From contig JAGTXO010000005.1 in the NCBI GenBank assembly GCA_019448385.1, positions 868,001 to 932,000 on the forward strand: DNA of 64,000 bases. The letters run 5' to 3'. This DNA is from Diacronema lutheri. Its lineage: Eukaryota > Haptophyta > Pavlovophyceae > Pavlovales > Pavlovaceae. Below, piece by piece: positions 25,350 through 35,600 of the stretch (within the stretch, counting starts at the first letter, position 1; every line of letters begins with the position of its first letter). The translations under genes and the position numbers were made by a program. The notes beneath the pieces are model-generated. The model was not told the origin of the DNA, ran no database searches, and saw only the letters and a list, made by a program, of their open reading frames with translations.

Positions 25350-28300
25350 TCAGCTCCGCGGCTTCAAGCTTCCCGGCCTCGCCATCACGACGCCGCCGTT
25401 GGTGTGGCTGCTGCCGCGCGAAACGTGCATGATGACCGACGGGCGTAGAAAGGTGGGCTTGGGCTCGAGCAGATGAGCGTCGTCCCTCACCCAGCCGTGG
25501 GCGGCGGCGCCGCGCGCAACCGCCCTGCAGCCGCCGGCGTACGCCCTCTCGGCAGCACCGTGCGGCCCGCCGTCGCCGATCTGGGCGTCGCGCTCAAGGT
25601 CGAGCGCGCGCACCAGGCGGTCGACTCGACGCCTGTCGTCCACGCGCTGCTGGTCGAGCTTGAGTTCTCGCGCTCGGCGCGGGCTCATCACGGGCTCGCG
25701 CTGCGCCGACGCGGTCAAAGGCCGTCGCCTGCTCCGCGCCGGCCGCTCGATGCGCGCGGTCGCGATGGCCGCTACGCCCGGCCCGCCCCGAGCACCGACG
25801 GCGCCGCGCCGCGCGCCGGCGGGCGGCGGCGCGTCCGAATCGGACGACGCGGACGAGTCGCTCGTGTCGGATACGCCGCCGTCCCTCCCCGGACCGGCAC
25901 CCTCGAGCTCGTCGTCCGTCCCGTCGTGGGTGTCCCTTGCGCGGCGCCCGGCAGCGCGCCCGACGGCTGCGCGCGCAGCGTGGGCGTTCGTCGGAGTGCG
26001 CGCGTGCACGCTGAGCGAGGCCGGCTGCGCGCACGAGCCGGGCGCGCCGATCCGCGCGCCGCCGGACGCGCCGCTGCTGCCCTGCTTGCCGCACGCGGAC
26101 AGCGGCCGGACGTGCGCCCGCGCACCCGCAGCCGACGCGGCGCCGAGGAGCGCGCCTCCGTCGGGCCGATGCGCACGCGCGTCCGTTGCCGACCGGTGGA
26201 GAGCGCTACCGTTTTGTAGCGCGCGCGCGAGCAGCACGGCGGGTGCTGTCGGTGAGACGCACGCGTACGCCGCGGCGTCGCCTCGGCCGGCACCGCCGCC
26301 CGCCTCGTCGTCGGCGCGCGCCACGCCGTCCGCCATGGTTGATACGCCCGCGGTGACGAGCGAGCGCATCGCGACGACGAGGGCGGCGACAGTCGCGGCG
26401 CCTGCCTGGCCGCGCGACGAGCCGTCGCCCGCACGCGCGGCGCCGTCGAGGTCGACGCCATCGGCGGGCGCGAGCCGCTGCGGCGCAACGTGCCCTATCG
26501 CGCGGATTGTGTGGTCTCGCACGCAGCAGCCGTTGGGCAGGCCGCGCATGACGCCGAGTGGGAGGGCGCGCTGGCCGCAGCACGGGTGGCATGCGCCGGC
26601 GAGCGACGCGTCCGGCAACGCGTGGCGCGGATGGTACGCGCAGCACGCGAGCTCGGCGGCGACGAACGGGCTGCCGCACGTCTCGCACTCGAGCGAGTGC
26701 AGCCGGCCCCACAACCGCCAATACGCCTCCATGGCGCTCAAGCTGACGGGCGGCGCACGCAGCGACGCGACCTGCGCGCGAGGCGGCGCGAAGTCGCGCA
26801 CGGGCGACGTGTCGATGCGGAGCGAGGGCAAGGGCCGAATCGTCTGGCGCACGGCTCTTTAGGCGCGCGCGCCGCACGCTGCCCAGCGCAGCTGCCGCCG
26901 CGGCGGTGCGCGCTTGCCGCCGCGTGCGCGCACCCATGCGCGACTGTGCCATCCGCGCTGCGCCTCGTGCCGCGCGTCGAGCGCGCCATGCCAATCGACG
27001 GTGGGCTGCGCGTGCAGGCAGGGCTCCCACTCGCTCTGCTCGGCGGTGAAGAGACGCGCGCAGTGCACGCAGCGCATGAGCGCGCGCGCCTGCCCGTCGA
27101 GCAGCCTGGCGAGAGCCGCATCGTACAGCCTCGGCGCCAGTTTCCCCTTACGGTCAGTGAGGCCCTGCAGCATCGCGGGTGTGAAGTGCGCGGCCATGCT
27201 GCTCGCAGACGGGCAGGCGACGACGCTGGGCGACGTGCATGAGCGGCGGGCCGCGGCGCGGCGACCCGCGCGCGCGCGCGGCCGGCGGCCACGCCGGCCA
27301 CGCCGGCCACGCCGGCCACGCCGCTGTGCGGTCGCCGCGTGCGCGGGCGCACACCGTTCGATCGTCGTCGGCGTGATGCACGAGAGGTCGATGGGCAGCT
27401 GCGCGATCTGCGAGGCGTGCCGCGCGACGAAGCGCTCGCACTCGTCGACAAGAGGCCCCATCTGCAGGAACTCGGAGCTGATCAGGATCGAGACGCAGTT
27501 GCTGATTTCGAGGAAAGGGCCGTCGAGCCGCCGGCTGCCGTGCTCCGACACACGCGCGTGGCCGACGCGCCGCACGTACTCCATCAGCCACGCGAAGACG
27601 TGCACGTCGCAGTGGACCGAGATGTCCAGCTCGTCCGCGCGCGAGACGCCCGCGAGGTAGGTCTCGAAGTAACGCATGTGTTTCAAGAGCAACGAGAGCT
27701 CGCAGTGGAAGTCCTGGCGCACGCCGCGCGGCTCGTCGCAGACGTGGATCGCGATCGGCTCGGCGAGGCCAGGCGGCGGCGCTGACGGGAGCAGCCGCGC
27801 GAGCGGTGCTGGCGGAGGCGGCGATGAATCCGCCACCTGGCTCGGCGCGAGCGGCGGCGCCGACCTCGGCGCAGCCACTTCCGCCGGCGCGGGTGTGGCG
27901 GAGCTCGCGCGGCACGATGCGGCGCTTGCCGAGGCCGGCCGCGCGCACGTGTGCCTGCCCGAGTCTGAGCGCTGGCGTTCGAGCGCGCCACTCTCCCTAG
28001 GGTGCAACGGTGGCTGCGGCGGCTTGCCCGGCTCGCCCACCGCCGGTTCGCGCGGCTCGCGCGGCTCGATCGCAACGGCCGCAGCGCGAAGCGTGCCGAT
28101 CGCGTCCGCGCACGATAACGGGATGCCGCGCGCGTGCAGTGCGGATGAGGGCGCGGCCGAGAACGGCCTCTCACGGCCGCGGACGGCGCCCATGTTGCGC
28201 GCCGGTAGGAGGTGCGGCTTCGCCGCCCCGGCGCTGCCGATGCGCCCGGGCAGCGTCCCCGGCGGCGGGAAGGCGCGCCGCGGCGACGACGGTGACGCGC

Positions 28301-28445
28301 CCGCCGAGGTGCGCCAACGCTCCTGCGGCTGAGCGAGCTGCCCAGCGATGGCTGGCGTGCCCACCAGCGCGCTGGCCGTGGGCAGGCGGCGCACCTCCCC
28401 CGGCCCATGGCGGGTTGGTAGGGAGGCCCTGCGGGTGGGCACCAT
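25350..28445 (-). CDS. SANBR (KIAA1841)-like protein
   Basis: Three exons: 28445-27355, 27198-26934 and 26771-25350, giving 925 residues. After a disordered Ala/Pro-rich leader, residues about 240-360 match the BTB-like domain of animal KIAA1841/SANBR: DFHCELSLLLKHMRYFETYL, DELDISVHCDVHVFAWLMEY, and SNCVSILISSEFLQM. Downstream are the family's Cys/His segments: CVHCARLFTAEQS, then MEAYWRLWGRLHSLECETCG, CAYHPRH, CCGQRALP and CCVRDHT. The C-terminal 400 residues are low-complexity with an acidic Ser/Asp patch. In mammals the protein inhibits class-switch recombination by recruiting corepressors; a protist role is unknown. Introns 156 and 162 bp (donors GTGTGC and GTGCGC); the first carries CCACGCCGG repeats. 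The start at 28445 is the least certain point. Confidence 0.8.
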
Positions 28446-28520
28446 GCTTCCGTCGCACGGTTGCACGCGCCACAACGAACGCCCTCCAGTGTCTTTTTTT
28501 GAGTGGACCGAATTCGGTGT

Positions 28521-28609
28521 GAGCATGCAAACGCGCGGTGTGGACGAGGCGAGACCGCGCGTTCGCCGTCGCGCGGTGTCGACGAGGCGAGAGCATGCAA
28601 ACGCGCGGT
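28521..28609. repeat. Partial tandem duplication, period about 70 bp
   Basis: GAGCATGCAAACGCGCGGT occurs at 28521-28539 and 28591-28609. Between them GCGCGGTGTGGACGAGGCGA (28533) recurs as GCGCGGTGTCGACGAGGCGA (28571). It lies upstream of the SANBR-like gene. Confidence 0.8.
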
Positions 28610-28712
28610 CCCCCCAAAGCAGCCCCCTATGCACGGTGCTAAGTGGTCAACGAGGCGGGACCAATCCCCTTGGTTCGCCCACGCAAGGCGAGCAGCACCT
28701 CACACGGGGGCC

Positions 28713-29893
28713 TCATTCGATCTTCTGCTCCGCGCCGATGTGAGCCACGGCCTTGCACTTGACGGCGCTGCAAGCAGCGGCGCTGCTCGGCTCGCTCTTT
28801 GCAGCGATGACGACCTTGAGGACCTTGGCGAGCATCTTTTTGAACCAGACGATGTTGAGCGCCGCAAAAGCGAGCGTAATCGCAAACGCCACGTTGAAGT
28901 GCAGCTGGCTCGCAAACTCGCCCTTCTCGATCCCAGATGCCCACAAGCTCCTCACAAGCAGCAGCACGCTCACCACGCGCAGCGCGAACCCTACGCAATT
29001 CGACGAGTCAAGACCGCGCGCGCGCGCACGACGGTAGCGCGATGAGCACCCGCCGCGCCCGCGCGGCGCCCTGTATGCTGGGGCGCGGAGCGCGCAGGGC
29101 GAGGTTCGGCGCGCACAGAGGACGATGCACGTCAACGTGGAGGCCACGCACGTAACGCTGCTCGACATGTTGGCCTGGTAGAGGATCCACGAAAAGTAGA
29201 GAAATGGCTGCGTCGCCTGAGCGAGGTGAACCCAGAGCATGTACGACACGCCGCTCGACGTGAGCAGGCAGCTCGTCTCCGCGACGATGCCGAGGACGTG
29301 GTGGAGCAGCTCGAGCGCGCCCGGCTCGCACCAAAGGTCGTACAACGTCATGTACACAAGCTCGCCGACCTCCATCGCAACGAAGGCCGCCTCTGCCCGC
29401 GAGAAGACGCCTGCGCGCACCGTTCGGCCCGGGGCTCGCGTGAACGACGCGAGGCGATCGGCCGGCCGCGCGCCGCGCCAGACGCACCGGGATGGAGGTT
29501 GAACACATTGACTCCGCCCACAAAGCGGCCCTTGAGAAGCAGCGCGGCACCGCCGGCAGAGATGGCGCAGTGCACGCCACACACGACGCGCGACTCGATC
29601 CCGCGCAGCTGCGAGTTGGAAAACTTAATGCCCAGCTTGGCCGCCAGCCGGCCGACGGTGCGGTTGGAGGCGAAGTGCAGCGTCCCGAGGCACGCGATCC
29701 AGACGGCGGCAACACAAAACAAGTCGGTGCCGCTGAGGTGGTGCTCGACGAGCCCGCCGGGCGCGCGACCCGCGCCAATGGATGTCGCGTTGGCGAAGCC
29801 GTCGTGCGTGAAGAACTCCATCGGCTGACAAAACCTGGCAGCTGGTTGGAACGCTTTCGAGTTTCGAAAGGGGCGGCAAAAGTTTTCCGCCAA
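28713..29893 (-). CDS. TLC-domain (TRAM/LAG1/CLN8) multipass membrane protein
   Basis: Three exons: 29893-29488, 29410-29117 and 28990-28713, giving 325 residues (301 if MEFFTHDG at 29821 is the start). There are about seven hydrophobic helices in TLC order: DLFCVAAVWIACLGTLHF, VVCGVHCAISAGGAALLL, the central EVGELVYMTLYDLW and LELLHHVLGIVAETSCLL (the H-H in this segment is the hallmark of TLC proteins), VSYMLWVHLAQATQPFL, a helix rebuilt across the second intron (TLTCIVLWFALRVVSVLLL), and HFNVAFAITLAFAALNIVWF. It is nearer TMEM56/TLCD type than ceramide synthases, since the Lag1p motif is not evident. Introns 77 bp and 126 bp; the second has a TAG acceptor. Confidence 0.75.
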
Positions 29894-29943
29894 CGAGGCG
29901 GCAAAACGCCAACGAGTTCTCGGCGTTAAGCGAGGCGGTCGCC

Positions 29944-30483
29944 ATGGGCATGGCCCTGACGCTCATTGCGTTTGGCTACGTCGGGATCTCCGTCATCTTC
30001 TTGCACATGAAGCACGACAGTTTGTGGGAGCATGATGGCGCAAGCGCGGCCGACCGGCCGTGCACGCGGTCGTGCGAGGATGTGCTTGGGCTGAGCACGT
30101 GCGCGTCGCGGCAAATGCCCCCGGCGGGCTTGCTGTGCAGGAACAACGAAGCAATGGGCCGGATGCGCCTCAGTTCGTTCAACTGCGAATGCCCGTACGA
30201 GCCCATGCTCACGTGCATCAGCACCAACTCGACCGCTCTCTGGTCGATGACACAGGAGACGGGCACGTGCCAACCCGACAACGCGATCTGCTTGTGGGCA
30301 GCATCCGTGGCCGTCGCCCTGCTGATTGGCGTGTTCGATTTGGCTTCGTGCTTGCTGTGCGGCTGCCACTCCAAAGCGGACCGCGGCTGTGGGCCCATGG
30401 TCGGCATCGCGAGGACGCTGCTCGGCGCGGGGGTCGCTGGTCCGGGCGGCGTGGCCATGTCCAAAGCCATGTCGCTGGTCTGA
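29944..30483 (+). CDS. Small cysteine-rich two-helix membrane protein
   Basis: 179 residues; not recognised. Residues 1-21 (MGMALTLIAFGYVGISVIFL) form a signal anchor, then about 100 lumenal/external residues with ten or so cysteines (CTRSCEDVLGLSTC, CRNNE, CECPYEPMLTC, TGTCQPDNAIC), then a second helix near residues 118-138 (LWAASVAVALLIGVF), and a short Gly-rich tail. The even cysteine spacing suggests disulfides. It is divergent from the TLC gene with only about 50-120 bp between starts. Confidence 0.6.
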   Translation: MGMALTLIAFGYVGISVIFLHMKHDSLWEHDGASAADRPCTRSCEDVLGLSTCASRQMPPAGLLCRNNEAMGRMRLSSFNCECPYEPMLTCISTNSTALWSMTQETGTCQPDNAICLWAASVAVALLIGVFDLASCLLCGCHSKADRGCGPMVGIARTLLGAGVAGPGGVAMSKAMSLV

Positions 30484-30492
30484 CGTCACCCG

Positions 30493-31794
30493 TCAGCTGC
30501 GCAGAAACAGCGTCAGCCGATCGGCGTCGAGTGGGCGCTGTGCGCCCGTGTCGGCAGCCAACACCGACGCCGCGCCGGAAGGCGCGGGGTGCTCGGCGCT
30601 CCCAGTGTCCGCTTGCCCCTCACGAAAGCTCGTCTGCGTGACGACGCAGATGGGCTGCAGCGCCGACCAGCGGGGAAGGCTCGGCACGAGGTAGCTCTCA
30701 AAGGTGTCAGCGGCAAAGTTGGATGTGACAATGATTCGAAACTTCTGCGCGACGACGAAGACACCCGCCTGCATGTCCTCGGGCCGCAGCACGGCGCCGA
30801 GCGCATGGCCAACGAGGTTGGCGCCAATGGGCAGCGCAGTCGCGTCCTCGAGCAGCTCGATGGGGAAGTGCTCGGGTGAGCACAGCCGAGAAAAGTCGGG
30901 CGCACTGGTGCCCAGCCGAAGCACCAAATTGTGCCCCCACCGCATCGCTTGCACGAGCTGCGACCGCAGCTCCTCGCGTGCGTCGTCAAGCGTCGCCGCG
31001 CCGGTGCGCATCCGAACGACCAGCCGCTTGACCTCGACGAGCGTGCTCGCCATGTAGAGGAAGAATGCGTCGACGGAGCGGTCGAGCGAGCTGTCGACCA
31101 AAAGTGCGATGCGGTCTGCTGCACCGGCGCGCTCGAGCGCGACGCCAAGCTGGTGCATGGGCACGGTCCACACAGGGCCGTCGAGGGTGAACGCGTGCGA
31201 CGCGGCCTCACCCGACGAAGGCTCTTCGCGCTCGCCGGCGGGCGCTGCGTCGCCCAACGCTGTGCTCGCTCGCTCCCCCGTGTACGCGGCGCGCGTGCCA
31301 TGGTCGAGCAGAAGCGCGAAGCGCGCAAGCACCGCGTCCGGCGCGCGGCAGCTCATGCCGCACGCACAGCCGCCCGTGCAGCCTGGCTTATGCGCGATCG
31401 CCGCGTCGAGGTCAGCCAAGGCGCGGTGCCTCTCACCGAGCGCGCTGAGCGCCATCGCACGGAAGAAGAGCGCGTCGCACGTGTTCAGCTGCTGGAAGGC
31501 CACGAGAGACAAATATGTGCTCAGCTCACGCTCAGCCTCCAACGGCTGATCGAGGCTGAGGAAGCAGAGCCCGCGCGCGAAGCGCGCGCGCTCGTGCGTG
31601 GCGACGAGGGCGAGCACGCGATTGAGCGCTTCGAGTGCCTCAGCGCACCGCCCCTCCGTGTACGCCAGCCAGCCCGTGTCGTACATGGCATCGATTGACG
31701 CTGTCGCTGGCGTGCGAAATTCAGCCATCGTGCTCGACGTTACCATACTGGCCGTCATTTTAGGGCGTGGAGGAGCGGTGCGGTGGCCCTGCAC
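30493..31794 (-). CDS. TPR-repeat protein with uncharacterised C-terminal domain
   Basis: 433 residues, single exon. Residues about 38-150 carry TPR-like helical pairs: YDTGWLAYTEGRCAEALEAL, ARFARGLCFLSLDQPLEAER and CDALFFRAMALSALGERHRA. The C-terminal half (GHNLVLRLGTSAPDF, AGVFVVAQKFRIIVTSNFA, ESYLVPSLPRWSALQPI) looks like a folded alpha/beta domain reminiscent of the end of dynein-like or IQ/ankyrin proteins, but I cannot assign it. Cys-rich GCTGGCACGMSC sits between. Alternative starts at 31758 (MTASMV) or later Mets. Stop is 10 bp from the neighbouring plus-strand gene's stop. Confidence 0.65.
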   Translation of the reverse strand: MQGHRTAPPRPKMTASMVTSSTMAEFRTPATASIDAMYDTGWLAYTEGRCAEALEALNRVLALVATHERARFARGLCFLSLDQPLEAERELSTYLSLVAFQQLNTCDALFFRAMALSALGERHRALADLDAAIAHKPGCTGGCACGMSCRAPDAVLARFALLLDHGTRAAYTGERASTALGDAAPAGEREEPSSGEAASHAFTLDGPVWTVPMHQLGVALERAGAADRIALLVDSSLDRSVDAFFLYMASTLVEVKRLVVRMRTGAATLDDAREELRSQLVQAMRWGHNLVLRLGTSAPDFSRLCSPEHFPIELLEDATALPIGANLVGHALGAVLRPEDMQAGVFVVAQKFRIIVTSNFAADTFESYLVPSLPRWSALQPICVVTQTSFREGQADTGSAEHPAPSGAASVLAADTGAQRPLDADRLTLFLRS

Positions 31795-31840
31795 GCCGCT
31801 GCCGCGAGCTCACGCCTCTGTTGCGCGCCTACCGCCTGAG

Positions 31841-32218
31841 ATGGCGCGCATAAACTTTGCGACGCCTAGCGGGCAGATCGAGTGGCAAAAGGCGATCGAG
31901 AAGGAGCAGAAGACACGCGCGACGTGGATGTCGCAGTACGGGTCCGAGGAGTACAAGCTCGCCCCGCGGATGGTCAAGGTGAAGCGAATGGCGCCGCAGC
32001 CCGCGTCGCTGGCGAGTGCTGCTCCTTCGGTGGAGCCCGGGGATGCGCCGACAGAGGAGGCGCCCTTGACGCATGAGGAGGTGCTCAAGCGAATGCAGTT
32101 CAGCACGACCACGTCGGACGATTTTTGGGACATGGCCTCCACGCGAGTGCATAACCTGGCGAAGACGTCGATTCAGCACGGGCAGTTCAACAGGCGCAAG
32201 TCATTGCACAGCCTGTGA
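31841..32218 (+). CDS. Small conserved-looking protein, possible SPMIP1-type microtubule inner protein
   Basis: 125 residues. The start MARINFATPSGQIEWQKAIE is followed by KEQKTRATWMSQYGSEEY, a charged helix that recalls the short N-terminal motif (S-x-x-F-W-K-x-x-x-x-K-E-x-x-x-R-x-x-W) of the ATP6V1FNB/SPMIP1 family of sperm and ciliary microtubule inner proteins. The C-terminus (DDFWDMASTRVHNLAKTSI) is also helical. Family assignment is from memory of the motif and is weak; coding status is better supported by composition and the clean start. Divergent from the TPR gene, 46 bp between first ATGs. Confidence 0.5.
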   Translation: MARINFATPSGQIEWQKAIEKEQKTRATWMSQYGSEEYKLAPRMVKVKRMAPQPASLASAAPSVEPGDAPTEEAPLTHEEVLKRMQFSTTTSDDFWDMASTRVHNLAKTSIQHGQFNRRKSLHSL

Positions 32219-32621
32219 GGTTCGAACCCGCGCGCGGCCAGCGAGGCGCGCGGAGGGCGTGGACGGGGGCGTTCGCCGTGCTGTCTCTCATAATTACACT
32301 AACGGCGCTTACCGGGATCGCGACCTGCGCTGAGGTGCGCGTTGGCGTGACTTGCTGGTCCTGGGGGAGCTCGCTTGCCGGGTGCGGACGTCATCCAGAG
32401 GGGTCGCCTTCAACCTCGCCGACCCCTGTGGGCGGGCTGGAGCAAACGGAAGGCGAGCCCTGTGCCGGGTGCGGACGTCATCCAGCCCGCTCCAACCTGG
32501 TCACACTTGGCACCTTCTCGCCCTTGGACCGGGACAAAGTGAGCCTCGCTCTGGGGCAGCGGGACGGCGCAGCGCGAATTGAAACCCATTTTGAAAGTTG
32601 GTTTTTTTCGCGCCACAATCC
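32219..32621. other. Intergenic region, 403 bp, with a 23-bp direct repeat
   Basis: TGCCGGGTGCGGACGTCATC plus three more bases occurs at 32376-32398 and 32463-32485. The last 50 bases before the next ATG are AT-richer, with TTTTGAAAGTTGG and seven T, and are probably leader sequence. No gene seen. Confidence 0.7.
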
Positions 32622-35600
32622 ATGGCAAGCACCGCTCCTGAGCACGAGCGCGGCGAGCGGGAGCGCGCCCTGGTGTACTGGCTCAACTCGCTGCCGTTCC
32701 GGAGCTGCCTCGTCGTCGGCTCCATTAAGGATCTCGCCGATGGCTTTGCGCTCGCCGAGCTCGCCCGCGAGCTGAGCTCCGCGGTTGGCATTCCTCCGCC
32801 TGCAGGGCGCGCCGAAGGCGCCGCTGGCCGGATGGCCGGCGCGATCGATGTGCTGCATCACGCGCTAGACGGCGAGGGCCTCGATGCCGAGCTCGCCGAG
32901 CCGCATGCGGCAGTCCGCGCGGCGCGTGGTGACGCGCGGACGCTCGCCACGCTCGCCGCGGCGTTTGCGCGCGCGTGCGGCTCGCTCCCCCCCGCGCGCG
33001 CGTCGCGTTTTCGGGACGTGCCGGCCATCGTGCCCAGCTTCGAACCCTACGCGCGGCTCGTGGGCCCGGCGCAGGGGTCTCAAGCTATCTCTCGCGCGCG
33101 CCTTGCGCAGCCCGCGCGTGGCGCGCGGACCCGCCATTGCGCAGGTGTGCCGGCGCGGCGACGGCCAGGGGACGAGCGCCCGCCGAGCCCGCCGAGCGTG
33201 CCCGCGCGCGCGCCCGGCGCGAGCGGGTCGCGCGCTTCGCGTGCGAGCGTGGCTCAGGCGCGGCAGCTGCTCGATTTTGACGTGCACTTCGCCTCGCACC
33301 GGATGTCGCTCCCTCGGCCTTCGTTGCACCTCAGCCTTGTGCGCGAGTGCGCGGCTGCAGGCCCAGCGCCCGCGGACCAGGCGGCAGCGCCGCTGTACGC
33401 CGCGCGCGCGCTCGATCGGCGCAGTGCGCCGCAACCGCGCGCGGGCGCGAGCACCGCGGCGGCGGCACGCGCGGCGCAACGCGCCACCGCCTCGTCCGGC
33501 GCGCACGCTCGCGCGCTGCACGAGGGCGAAACCGTGCGCGCTGCGGCCGCCCTTTTCCCAGCCGGCGCCCTGCAGAGGCTCGAGGGCGCGATGGGCGTGG
33601 GCGCGCGCGCCCGCGCGGTCGCGACGGCCGGCACGTGCGCTGACTGCGCGTCGGTTCTGCCGGCCTCGGAGCTCGCCGCAGCGGCAGGCGCGGCGGTCGA
33701 GACGGCCGCACGGTGCTCACCACGCTCAGCTCGGCGCTCATTCCGGCGGGGCGCGCCGGCTGACGCGGCAGCCGCGGCAGTGGCGGCGGCGAGCGCGAGC
33801 GACCAGCGCGCCTTCCAGGGCGGTTGGCACACGCGTGCGCTCGCATCGGCGGCGCACGCGACGCGCCTGCCGCCGGCCGCGGCGAGCGCAATGGATGCCG
33901 CCCTCGCACTGAACGCGGCTGGCGATCGAGCGGCGGGCGGCGCGGGTTCGCACGGCGTAGAGCGCACGCTCGAGGCGGCCCGGTCGGTGTCGCTCGGCAC
34001 GGTGGGGCAGGCGGAGCTGCTGCGCTGGCTGCGCTCCTTCGCGCTGGTGCCGCCGCACGTGCCTCTGGCGCGCGCAGCGGAGCGGCGCGCCATGAGCGCG
34101 CCGGCCGGCGGCGGGCGCGCGCCGAGCGAGCGACGCGTGTCGGCCGACAGGTCGAGCCTGGCGTGGGCCACGTCGCTGCCAGTCGAGCTGCGCGGTTCGT
34201 ACGACGTGCTGATGGCGTTTCAAACGGGCGCGCTCGCGTGCCAGCTCGTCTCGCGCGTGAGCGGCGTGCGGCTCGTTGTGAGCGGCGCGGACGCCGCGCC
34301 CGCGCACGCATGCACGCGCGCGGCGCGCGCGCGGAACTTTGGTCGAGCGCTCGCCGTCGCGCGCGCGCGGTGCGGCAGCGCGCTCGAGCCATCGCTGCAC
34401 GCGCCAGACGCGGATGCGCGCCTCGCCGACGGCGACTCGCCGCTGCTCTGGGCGCTGCTCGAGGGGCTCCATCGCTATTCAGCCGCGCAGCACGCCGCGC
34501 GCGCGCCGCATGCGGGCGCGCGCGCACGGCGCGGCGCGCGCTGGCTGGCTCGGGGCGAGGAGACGGTGACCGCCGGAAGCACGAGCGGCGCGGCGAGCGC
34601 GCTCGAGGACGAGGCGAACGCGTCGAGCGACGGCGGCGACGATGCCGAGCGCGGCGGAGCGGACGATGTGGCGCACGAATCGCGAGCGCCATCGCTCGGC
34701 GGTTGGCTTGCGTTGGGTGCGCTCGCGCCCGGAGAGCTGCGGCGCTCCGGCGTGCTCACGCGCGCCGAGTACGAAGCGCGCGTGTGGTTGCGACGCCGTC
34801 TAGGGCAGGACGTGCCGTGGGGCACGCACGCACGCAGGCTGCATCCGCTTCGCCACCCGCTCACGAACGGCGCGCTCGCCGCGCGCGTCGCGCTTGGCGT
34901 GCGCACGGCGTTGCGCCCGTCGGTGCCGGCGCCGGCGCGGACGGACGGTGGGCAGCCGCAATCGCTTGAAGGCTTGCGCTCGCTCTGGCGTGAGGCGCTC
35001 GCGGACCTGGCCGCGCTCGGCGTGCACGCGCGTCTGGACAAAGCCGAGCTCGACGCGCTCGCGAGCGGGCACGACAGGACAGGCTGGCAGCTGATGCGCA
35101 GAATCGCTCGAGCGACCGCGCGCTCGCGCCTGCTGCTGCGGCCACTGCCGGAAGCCGAGGCGGCGGAGCGCGCCGAGGCCGACGTGCTCCGCTGGCTCGA
35201 CAGGACGGGCATCGCCGCCGCTCTCGCCGCAGGCGACGTGGCGCGCGCGCGCGGCCGCGTGCGCCCGCCCACCGAGCACGCAGCCGCGCGCACGCGCCAC
35301 GACGCGGCCGGTCACGGCGACGAGTCGCCGCTCGCGCCGCCACAGCCTGCGCCGGAGCTGCCGTACGCGTGGGCGCGCGCGCGACCAGCCGCCGCTGAGT
35401 CAATCGCAGCAGTGCTACTCGACGGCAGCGCGCTCAGCGCCGCCGTGCACCGCGCGACGGCCGGCGGGCGGAGCCGCAGCGTGGGCGAGCACCCTGACGC
35501 CCGTGGCTGGCCACAGCGCGCCGCCGCGTCGCCTCCGGTCCCCATGCTGGCAGGCACCGCGTGGCCCGTGCGCTCGGCCGCAGCCGCGCAGCACAACGTG

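Noticed and set aside
32240-32520. Possible small gene between the SPMIP1-like and CH-domain genes
   Set aside because: Short frames overlap the 23-bp direct repeat and have no recognisable features.
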